From the NCBI RefSeq assembly GCF_001641335.1, contig NZ_LVEM01000005.1, positions 186,001 to 250,000 of the forward strand: a DNA stretch of 64,000 bases, in the 5' to 3' direction. Below are positions 19,501 to 25,538 of this stretch, in pieces. The stretch is from Bradyrhizobium stylosanthis. Lineage in GTDB: Bacteria; Pseudomonadota; Alphaproteobacteria; Rhizobiales; Xanthobacteraceae. The notes under the pieces are model-generated. The model searched no databases, was not told where the DNA came from, and saw only the letters and a program-made list of their open reading frames with translations. Position 1 is the first letter of the stretch, and every line of letters begins with the position of its first letter. Made by a program: the position numbers and the translations under genes.

Positions 19501-19976
19501 ACCGCAAACCGCGCCACGAGCGCCATCGTCACCAGCGTCACAACAACCAGCCGCGCCCGCAGGCCGGTGCTGAAGCGGGCGCTGCGCCCGCCGAGGGCGA
19601 GGCCGCGCAGTCCGCCGACGGCGAGAAGCGCGGTGAGCGTCAGCGTCATGGCGGCCATCGCCGCGACGGCGGCCGCGACTTCCGCAAGCCGCGTGAAGGC
19701 GGCGAGGGCGGCGAGCGCCGCGACGACCGCAATCGCAGCTTCCAGGGCAAGGGAGACCGCGACAAGGATCGCGATCGTAGCCGCGACAACAAGAAGTTCG
19801 GCGGAGATCGCGACAAGGGCCGCGACAATCGTGGCCGCGACCGCCAGGGCGGTCCGTCGCTGCGTCCGTACGCATCGAGCGCGAACCCGCGCGAGCGCGA
19901 TCGTCCCGCCGATCCGAACTCGCCCTTCGCCAAGCTCGCGGCGCTGAAGGAACAGCTGTCCGGTCGGAAGGAGTGA
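16593..19976 (+). CDS. SUV3-like DExH RNA helicase with long disordered tail
   Basis: A protein of 1127 residues. The helicase core has Walker A GPTNTGKTH (about 28-36), a DEIQ box in place of DExH (FLAVDEIQIA), and C-terminal motifs VATDAVGMGLNL and QVAGRAGRATR, as in mitochondrial SUV3 and its alphaproteobacterial homologues. Conserved regions continue to about residue 820. The rest is low complexity: first an Ala/Glu/Pro-rich acidic part (about 830-980), then an Arg/Asp/Gly/Lys-rich part with RDRDKDRDRSRDN-like runs. Such tails often bind RNA or partner proteins. The gene is followed directly by an S4 RNA-binding gene, which supports a role in RNA processing or ribosome-associated decay. 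Confidence 0.9.
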   Translation: MAFSSSPFASERAVHDRVPGVGVTAVLGPTNTGKTHLAIERMLAHPSGMIGLPLRLLAREVYNKIAARVGSDAVALVTGEEKIKPKNPRYWVSTVEAMPRDLDVSFLAVDEIQIASDLERGHVFTDRILNRRGRDETLLLGAATMRPIIERLLPGVSMITRPRLSQLEFAGDRKITRQPRRTAIVAFSADEVYAIAELIRRQHGGAAVVLGSLSPRTRNAQVAMFQNGDVDYLVATDAVGMGLNLDVDHVAFASDRKFDGYQFRRLTPAEFAQVAGRAGRATRNGTFGTTGRCAPFEPELVNALQNHTFDPVKMLQWRNTKLDFSSLGALQVSLNLAPGHEALTRAPVAEDMRVLDHAARDGEVRDIAHGKAAVERLWEACQVPDYRKLSPAAHAELVTTLYGFLMQKGCIPDSWFEAQITQADRIDGDIDTLSARIAQIRTWTFVANRPDWLRDPERWQGIAREVENKLSDALHERLTERFVDRRTSVLMRRLRENTSLNTEIGKTGEVIVEGHVIGRLDGFTFAPDAAEAGSDAKALQAAAQAVLAGEINARAEKLGNAPDDQFVLTSEGIIRWTGDAVARLSAADDALHPRIRIISDERLTGAPREKVQARLELWLKTHIEKLLGPMFELSKAEDVTGIARGIAYQLVEALGVLERPKIANELKDLDQPSRATLRKYGVRFGAYHIYFPGLLKPAARALAALLWALKQDNVDLSSLSGAQHLASSGRTSFPVDKALPRDAYRVLGYKQAGERAVRVDILERLADLIRPALAWRENSPGEKPAGAFDGRSFVVTQAMTSLTGSAGEDFASVLRALGYRMEKRPPRPAKPAAPAAETPAAEASAETPASDEAVASAETAIEAVGEPVTVEDAPGMEQHDEAAQEEPALEASPEAPVTPEDAPGIAPPAEEPVAPAEAAVEEPAVEAAPAETAATEAAASPDAAAPVEAAAAPAEPELVEVWRPGGRHEDRKPRHERHRHQRHNNQPRPQAGAEAGAAPAEGEAAQSADGEKRGERQRHGGHRRDGGRDFRKPREGGEGGERRDDRNRSFQGKGDRDKDRDRSRDNKKFGGDRDKGRDNRGRDRQGGPSLRPYASSANPRERDRPADPNSPFAKLAALKEQLSGRKE

Positions 19977-19980
19977 TCCC

Positions 19981-20256
19981 ACGACCGAGCGGCAGCGCAT
20001 CGACAAATGGCTGTGGCACGCGCGGGTGGTGAAGGCGCGCACCTCCGCGGCCGAGCTCGTCGAGTCCGGCCATGTCCGCGTCAACGGCACGCGTGAGAAA
20101 TCACCGGGCCATGCGATCAAGATCGGCGACGTCATCACCGTCGCACTCGATCGCACCGTGCGGGTGCTGAAAGTGACCGCCTTCAACGAGCGCCGCGGCG
20201 ATGCCGCCTCGGCCCGCGTGCTCTACGAGGAGCTCAGCGAAGCAAATCGCAATTAA
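19981..20256 (+). CDS. S4-domain RNA-binding protein (Hsp15-like); start codon not canonical
   Basis: The protein reads TERQRIDKWLWHARVVKART... and continues SAAELVESGHVRVNG, the N-terminal S4 domain of the Hsp15/HslR family, which binds stalled 50S subunits carrying nascent chains. In this frame no ATG, GTG, TTG or CTG occurs between the upstream stop at 19945 and residue 16, where GTG 20026 would remove half of the S4 core. The coordinates given start at an ACG (19981). GTG 19973, just before the helicase stop, would work if one base were added in the CCCACG stretch (giving MIPTTERQRID), so a one-base deletion or sequencing error is the simplest explanation. Confidence 0.75.
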   Translation, partial: TTERQRIDKWLWHARVVKARTSAAELVESGHVRVNGTREKSPGHAIKIGDVITVALDRTVRVLKVTAFNERRGDAASARVLYEELSEANRN

Positions 20257-20388
20257 TTGCGCTTCGTATTCATTTCTTGGTCGATCAAACACATAAAGCC
20301 GTCATGATCGCCCCTTCCCGACCTTGCGGCGCCGGGCCATCCGCGCTACGCAAGCCGCGACTTCTAAAAGAGCTTTTCGGAGCGTTGG

Positions 20389-20727
20389 ATGACTTACGTC
20401 GTCACTGAAAACTGCATCAAGTGCAAGTACACCGACTGCGTCGAGGTCTGCCCGGTCGACTGCTTCTACGAGGGCGACAACATGCTCGTCATTCATCCTG
20501 ACGAGTGCATCGACTGCGGCGTGTGCGAGCCGGAATGCCCCGCCGACGCCATCAAGCCGGACACGGAACCGGGCCTCGAAAAGTGGCTCCAGGTCAACGC
20601 CGACTACGCCAAGAGCTGGCCGAACATCACCCAGAAGAAAGAATCACCCCCCGACGCGAAGGAATTCGATGGTCAGGAAGGCAAGTTCGAGAAATATTTT
20701 TCTCCGAACCCCGGCTCCGGTGACTAA
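20389..20727 (+). CDS. fdxA: 7Fe ferredoxin FdxA
   Basis: A protein of 112 residues, the standard length for the [3Fe-4S][4Fe-4S] ferredoxins of alphaproteobacteria. Cysteines at 9, 17 and 50 fit the 3Fe-4S cluster and those at 21, 40, 43 and 46 fit the 4Fe-4S cluster (motif CIDCGVCEPECP). It is a small cytosolic electron carrier. A ribosome binding site (GGAG) precedes ATG 20389. The order S4 gene, fdxA, carD is the one expected in this bacterial group. Confidence 0.96.
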   Translation: MTYVVTENCIKCKYTDCVEVCPVDCFYEGDNMLVIHPDECIDCGVCEPECPADAIKPDTEPGLEKWLQVNADYAKSWPNITQKKESPPDAKEFDGQEGKFEKYFSPNPGSGD

Positions 20728-20796
20728 ATTCTGGCGCAAACTTAACCCTAATATCTTCGTCAGCGCCGAAAACCAGCCCTGAAGACCCCTAAATCA

Positions 20797-20833
20797 TTGA
20801 TTTTTGCGGGAAATGTGCTATATTGGGCACATT
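20797..20833 (+). promoter_or_regulatory. Probable carD promoter with dyad over the -10 box
   Basis: A -35-like TTGATT (20797-20802) and a -10-like TATATT (20819-20824) are separated by 16 bp. A perfect 7-bp inverted repeat, AATGTGC (20812-20818) and GCACATT (20827-20833), brackets the -10 box, a position where a bound regulator would block RNA polymerase. Confidence 0.5.
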
Positions 20834-20885
20834 AAGCTGAACCCCCGTCAGCCCAGTTGGCCCCGTTGGGTTCCCGTGAAACCAA

Positions 20886-21872
20886 ATGTCGAAACAGGGG
20901 CGTGGCAGTTTCCGCGCGCAGGCTGTGTCACAGAAAACGCGTAAAAAGAGTACTTCAGCGAGGGCTTCCCATAAGGAGGCCAAAAAAGTCGCCGCGGCCA
21001 GCCGTAGCGCATCCAAGGGTCGGACCACGACTAAGGCACCGGCTGCAAAGTCCTCGAAGAACAAAAGAAGCGCAATGCCTAACAAGACTGCCAAACCGGC
21101 CGCGAAAGCGACCGTTGCCAAGCCTGCTGCTGCCAAAGCTCCTGCTGCCAAGCCCGCCGCGCCGAAGGCTCCTGTTGCTGCTGCGCCCGCCAAGACCCCT
21201 GTCGCTGCCAAGCCGGCCGCCAAGCCCGCTGCTGCGCCCAAGGTCGAGGAAAAGAAGGTCGTGACCCAGCGCCAGGGCTTCAAGGCCAACGAATTCGTCG
21301 TCTATCCCGCTCACGGCGTCGGCCAGATCCTGGCCATCGAGGAGCAGGAAATCGCCGGCGCGAAGCTCGAGCTGTTCGTCATCAACTTCATCAAGGACAA
21401 GATGACGCTGCGCGTTCCGACCGCCAAGGTCGCCAACGTCGGCATGCGCAAGCTGTCCGAGCCCGCCCTCGTCAAGAAGGCGCTCGAGACGCTGAAGGGC
21501 CGCGCCCGCGTCAAGCGCACCATGTGGTCGCGCCGCGCCCAGGAATACGAAGCGAAGATCAATTCGGGCGACATCGTCGCGATCGCCGAGGTCGTGCGCG
21601 ACCTCTATCGCTCGGAGTCGCAGCCGGAGCAGTCCTACAGCGAACGCCAGCTCTATGAAGCGGCGCTCGACCGTCTGTCCCGCGAGATCGCAGTGGTGCA
21701 GCACTCGACCGAGACCGAAGCGGTCAAGGAGATCGAGGCCCAGCTCGCCAAGAGCCCGCGCCGCGCCAACGCCAAGGCGGAAGCCGCCGACGGCGAGGCC
21801 GATAGCGATGCCGACGGCGATACCGATGATACCGATGGCGACGACACCACCGTCGCCGACGAGGCCGCCTAA
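20886..21872 (+). CDS. carD: CarD family transcriptional regulator with basic N-terminal extension
   Basis: A protein of 328 residues from ATG 20886; ATG 21075 (MPNKTAKPAAK) is an alternative start giving 265 residues. The CarD/Mfd-RID domain begins at about residue 125 (FKANEFVVYPAHGVGQI) and is followed by the helical DNA-binding part to about 275. The N-terminus is a Lys/Ala/Pro-rich, histone H1-like low-complexity stretch, and the C-terminus is a short acidic tail (SDADGDTDDTDGDD). CarD proteins bind the RNA polymerase beta subunit and stabilise open complexes at many promoters, rRNA included. A strong terminator follows. Confidence 0.92.
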   Translation: MSKQGRGSFRAQAVSQKTRKKSTSARASHKEAKKVAAASRSASKGRTTTKAPAAKSSKNKRSAMPNKTAKPAAKATVAKPAAAKAPAAKPAAPKAPVAAAPAKTPVAAKPAAKPAAAPKVEEKKVVTQRQGFKANEFVVYPAHGVGQILAIEEQEIAGAKLELFVINFIKDKMTLRVPTAKVANVGMRKLSEPALVKKALETLKGRARVKRTMWSRRAQEYEAKINSGDIVAIAEVVRDLYRSESQPEQSYSERQLYEAALDRLSREIAVVQHSTETEAVKEIEAQLAKSPRRANAKAEAADGEADSDADGDTDDTDGDDTTVADEAA

Positions 21873-21900
21873 GCGTCTCGCCTCGATCGCAAGAGATCAA

Positions 21901-21928
21901 AAGCCCGGCCGTTCGGCCGGGCTTTTTG
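21901..21928 (+). terminator. Rho-independent terminator of carD
   Basis: AAGCCCGGCCG and its complement form an 11-bp stem with a 2-nt loop, followed by a T run (CTTTTTGTTT). It lies 28 bp after the carD stop and marks the edge of the core block before the SLOG gene, which reads toward it. Confidence 0.9.
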
Positions 21929-21968
21929 TTTGCGTGGGGAGGCGAAGCTCGGGGCTCCCGTCCCATCG

Positions 21969-23774
21969 TTATCCCGGCAGCGTCAGGGGCTTTCGGCTGT
22001 AGAGCGATGTCCAGCCACTGATGTCGGCAGCCATGATGCGGGCGCTTTCGAACAGAACGCCGGCGCTCAGATCGAAGTCGAGGCGCTCCAGAGCGATGTC
22101 GTAGGTCTCCTGCAGCAAATCGAGCTGGGCCCCTGTTCTCGCCGATCGCTCAGCCGCCCCCTCGAACTCGCCGGTAAACCGGATGCCGGTCACCGCGGCA
22201 CCCAGCGAAGGGAGAAAGGCCGTGGCCGCGGCGACCCAGCGGGCCGCACACGTGAGGAATGCCGTCCACACCGTAAATTGCTTGCCGATCGACAGAGCGA
22301 CGAGAAATCCGAGGAGCAGGGCGAGCGCGACTGCGAAGCAGACGTTGCCCGACCGGTGCAGGATGTGTTCCCAAACTCTGTGCATCCTGAGATTGGTCGC
22401 ATGATACCTGATCTGCGGCTCCAGCTCGGCAGCGACGGTCGCGCTCAAGATCTTGCGCTGATATTCCGGACCAAGAGTGCCTGACGGCAGGCCGAGCTCG
22501 CGCATGGTCGCGCGGAAGTACCAGAGCAGCCAGTCGGCACCCGGTCGTGCCGCAGCCTCGACGTAGGAGCTTTTCTCGTACTGACCAACTAGGCTGAGAA
22601 AACGCAGGTGCCGAAGTATTTCCGCCAGCGCGCGATAGTCGAGCCAGCGATCGTGCCAGCGTCGCGCTTGTCCCCGCCAGACGATCGCGACGATCGAGGC
22701 GACGATCAGGAACTCGATGCCAACGAGACAGAGCTCGCTCCACGGAATGTGGTTATGTGCGTTGTCGTGCAGCAGGAAGCCGGACAGTGCGACGGCGACG
22801 GCCAGCGACGACAGCAGATAGACCGACACATAGGCGAGGCGATAGCGCCGGCCGTACCGGCGTGCCAGCGCGTCGGTCGCAAGGCAGCGCGGCAAGAGCA
22901 CGTCGACCAGCCGCGACTTGAATTTGTTCTCGGGGAGCTCCGACAAAAAGCGATCCCAGGACTGTCTCTTCCCCTTGTCGATCGCTGGGATTGATTCCGA
23001 CAGGAATTCGTTGAGCCTGTCGGCTGCATCCGAGGCGTGATGCTTGATGTCCCAGGGTTCGCGTGCGCGATGGGAACTCTTGCTGATCGCGAGGGCCTGG
23101 CGGACGAGATCCGCGATGGGCCCGGAGGTTGCGTCTGCCATGGGTGTGTCGCGCTCGACATCGCCGACCCGGCTGATGACCCAGGGCCGTTGCAGTCGAT
23201 CGGCCGCAATCCAGATCACCGGGATACCGGTCTCGGTCGCATGCTCCACGGTATCGGCGGTGCCGCCCGGAAGGCCGACATGCGGGCTGCCGTCCCACAC
23301 TGCGACCAGCACATCAATCTGGCGCAACAGAACATCGCGCGAGCGAACCAATCCCTTGTCGTCGTCCAAGGGCGGTCGCGGCAGGATCGTAACCCCGCCG
23401 CAACGCCGTAACGCCTTCGCAAATTCGCCGGCCGCACGCTCCCCGCACCCCGCGGGCGCCGTGGTCTTCAGCGCATGTTCGTACTCGTCTTGGGGGGAGG
23501 GCAGCAAACCCGCGATCGCCCAGGTTTCGGAGCACTGCTCCACCGCCAGCGCGTCGGTGCCGTCGGCAAGGCTCGACAACAGCACCATTTGCGGCCGGGT
23601 CGGTGCATAGAGATCAGGCTGCTGTTCAAGTTGCTTGCGGCACTCGTCCTCGATGGCACGAAAGACATCCGCGAGCTGATCCTGGAGGCGCTTCTTGTGC
23701 TCCTCCTTCAGGCGCGCAGAGCGATGACCAGTCACGCCGACAACGAAGGTCAGGGCCGGTCTCGCAACCGTCAT
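21969..23774 (-). CDS. SLOG-domain protein with C-terminal transmembrane (SLATT-like) region
   Basis: A protein of 601 residues from ATG 23774, with GGAAGAG upstream; the frame extends to 23969 but that part lies in the divergent promoter. The N-terminal domain matches the SLOG nucleotide-binding fold: VVGVTGHR (11-18), SSLADGTDALA (67-77) and DVLVAVWDGSPHVGLPGG (154-171), then TVEHATETGIPVIWI. The C-terminal half has four hydrophobic helices in two pairs with helical linkers, resembling the SLATT two-helix effectors that occur with SLOG domains in conflict systems. In Thoeris, a SLOG domain binds the signal made by a TIR protein; a TIR gene is divergent here. Sensor-plus-membrane-effector is therefore the likely role, by inference. 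Confidence 0.8.
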   Translation of the reverse strand: MTVARPALTFVVGVTGHRSARLKEEHKKRLQDQLADVFRAIEDECRKQLEQQPDLYAPTRPQMVLLSSLADGTDALAVEQCSETWAIAGLLPSPQDEYEHALKTTAPAGCGERAAGEFAKALRRCGGVTILPRPPLDDDKGLVRSRDVLLRQIDVLVAVWDGSPHVGLPGGTADTVEHATETGIPVIWIAADRLQRPWVISRVGDVERDTPMADATSGPIADLVRQALAISKSSHRAREPWDIKHHASDAADRLNEFLSESIPAIDKGKRQSWDRFLSELPENKFKSRLVDVLLPRCLATDALARRYGRRYRLAYVSVYLLSSLAVAVALSGFLLHDNAHNHIPWSELCLVGIEFLIVASIVAIVWRGQARRWHDRWLDYRALAEILRHLRFLSLVGQYEKSSYVEAAARPGADWLLWYFRATMRELGLPSGTLGPEYQRKILSATVAAELEPQIRYHATNLRMHRVWEHILHRSGNVCFAVALALLLGFLVALSIGKQFTVWTAFLTCAARWVAAATAFLPSLGAAVTGIRFTGEFEGAAERSARTGAQLDLLQETYDIALERLDFDLSAGVLFESARIMAADISGWTSLYSRKPLTLPG

Positions 23775-24017
23775 GGTGCACTCTTCCCCCAAATATGCGC
23801 GCCGCGCGTCAGTAAAGCGGCCGTACCCTGGATGTGCAATCGAAATCCGACACGCCGGGGTGGTGGCGGGGCCGCGGGCCCGTGGGCAGTCAAATCGGCC
23901 TCGGTGCCAGCCTGTCGCAGGCGCCGATACAGCTTGACGTTGTGGCGCGTCCGCAGCTAACCTGACCACTGCCGGCCGCCTGCGGGTTACCGCGGAGATT
24001 AGCGGAGATTAATTGGC
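23775..24017. promoter_or_regulatory. Divergent promoter region of the SLOG and TIR genes
   Basis: A 243-bp gap between outward-reading genes. A possible plus-strand promoter is TTGACG (23934-23939) with TAACCT (23958-23963) at 18 bp. The Shine-Dalgarno segment of the TIR gene is duplicated (see 23992-24011). Shared regulation of the two transcripts is likely. Confidence 0.4.
23992..24011 (+). repeat. Tandem 10-bp repeat carrying a duplicated ribosome binding site
   Basis: GCGGAGATTA occurs twice in tandem (23992-24001 and 24002-24011). Each copy contains GGAG; the second lies 10 nt before ATG 24018. Gain or loss of a unit would move or remove a ribosome binding site. Confidence 0.7.
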
Positions 24018-25538
24018 ATGACGGATAATCGCGTCCAATTTTTTATGTCTTACGCCTGGAATGACAACCGGCTGCCGCCGGGTGAGCATCCGGACAAGCA
24101 GCCATTTGTGTCGGCTCTGGCTCGGCAAATCGAATGGCACTTCAATTACGCAAAACCAAATAGCCCTTTGCTCTGGTGGGATCGCGACAACATCGATGAT
24201 GGCACCCAATTCCGTCCCGCGATCCGCGCCGCCATCGAGGCGTCTTCGTTCCTCGTCATCGTCCTGTCAGAGCATTGGCTCGCAAGCGAATACTGCCAAC
24301 TTGAGCTCAAGATGTTTCGCGAGCGCTGGCAGCACGAGAGCGACTTTGATTTCAAACATCGCATCATCCTGGCGCACAAAAGTCACGTGCCGAAGGAGCG
24401 CTGTCCTGAGCTGCTGCCGGAACAGCGCGGATTCCAGTTTTTCTCGAAAGCGGGTCCTCACTACACGCTCTGGCGGCCGAGCGAAGAATTCTATTCGGTG
24501 GCCAACGATCTCGCCCAGATTCTGATCAAACGTGCCAAATTTGAGTATCCGCCTCCGCCTCCACCGCCACCACCACCTCCCCCGGGGATTAAGGTATATC
24601 TGGCGAAGCCAGCTCCTGACATGCGTGATCAATATTTGCGCGTGCATCGGGAATTGCTGCGCGATGGATTCCACGTTGTGCCGGCTGTTGCCGACGACAT
24701 TCCGCTCGACACTGGCGCGATCGACTTCATCGATAATGAGCTGAAGGACGCCAAGGTATCGATCCATCTCCTGGGTCGCAGCGCGGGCCCGGCGCCAGCG
24801 GATCTCGAACACATCGTGAAGCTGCAGCTCAACAAGGCTGGGGACCGAATCCCCGCCACCGGCGCAGACGATAGCGCAGCCTTTCATCGCCTGATTTGGG
24901 CGCCGAAGACCTTCGATGATCCGTCGGGTCACCCAGCCGTGCGCGACCCAATCGACACTCTCAAGAGCTTTAGTGCTCAACGACCCGGGGATCGCACGGA
25001 AGGAGCCAGCCTCAGCCCCTTTATCGACTTCGTGATAGAGCATCTCAGGAAGATCAGTCCACCACCGCCGCCCCCTCGGCCACAGGTCGACTTCGATCAC
25101 ATCTACCTGTGCCACGACGAGTCGGACACCGATTACGCAGCAGAGGTGGCGTCGTTACTCGAAGAGCACGAGATCAACTACGTCATGCCGGCATACTACA
25201 ACACGACCGATCTCGAGCGGCGGCAATTTCATCGTGAGCGACTGTTTGAATGCACGGCGGTGGTCATGTGCTGGGCAAAGGCCTCGGAGACCTGGGCTAG
25301 AGCGCAGTCGAAGGAGCTGCGGAGCTGGCAGACGCTTGGCCGTACGCAACAGTTCGCGTGCCGAGGCCTCATCGCAGGACCGCCACCGGACCGCCGCAAG
25401 GACGAGAAAATGCTCCGGAAACTTTTCCCGTCGAAGGAAATCGATCTCGTCCTGAGCTGGGCTCAGACCGAGAATCCCAGCATCGAGGTACTGAAACACA
25501 TCTTGCGCTCGAACACCGAACAGCGCGCCCATGAGTGA
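24018..25538 (+). CDS. Triple TIR-like domain protein
   Basis: A protein of 506 residues. Domain 1 (about 5-170) is a TIR/SEFIR-type domain: FFMSYAWND, LLWWDRDNIDDG, and SEYCQLELKMF with Glu96 in the position of the NADase glutamate. A run of 12 prolines (178-189) leads to domain 2 (about 191-345), a degenerate TIR or DUF4062-like fold (IKVYLAKPAPDMRDQYLRVH). A second proline stretch (348-355) leads to domain 3 (about 358-500): HIYLCHDESDTDYAAEV and TWARAQSKEL with Glu433 in the corresponding place. It overlaps the STAND gene by 8 bp. TIR domains in bacteria usually make or consume NAD+-derived signals; which domain is active is unknown. Confidence 0.83.
   Translation: MTDNRVQFFMSYAWNDNRLPPGEHPDKQPFVSALARQIEWHFNYAKPNSPLLWWDRDNIDDGTQFRPAIRAAIEASSFLVIVLSEHWLASEYCQLELKMFRERWQHESDFDFKHRIILAHKSHVPKERCPELLPEQRGFQFFSKAGPHYTLWRPSEEFYSVANDLAQILIKRAKFEYPPPPPPPPPPPPGIKVYLAKPAPDMRDQYLRVHRELLRDGFHVVPAVADDIPLDTGAIDFIDNELKDAKVSIHLLGRSAGPAPADLEHIVKLQLNKAGDRIPATGADDSAAFHRLIWAPKTFDDPSGHPAVRDPIDTLKSFSAQRPGDRTEGASLSPFIDFVIEHLRKISPPPPPPRPQVDFDHIYLCHDESDTDYAAEVASLLEEHEINYVMPAYYNTTDLERRQFHRERLFECTAVVMCWAKASETWARAQSKELRSWQTLGRTQQFACRGLIAGPPPDRRKDEKMLRKLFPSKEIDLVLSWAQTENPSIEVLKHILRSNTEQRAHE

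Noticed and set aside
18000..20186. Minus-strand open frame of 728 codons
   Set aside because: It is antisense to the helicase gene, with Gly/Arg/Ala-biased sequence from the low-complexity tail; no domain is visible.
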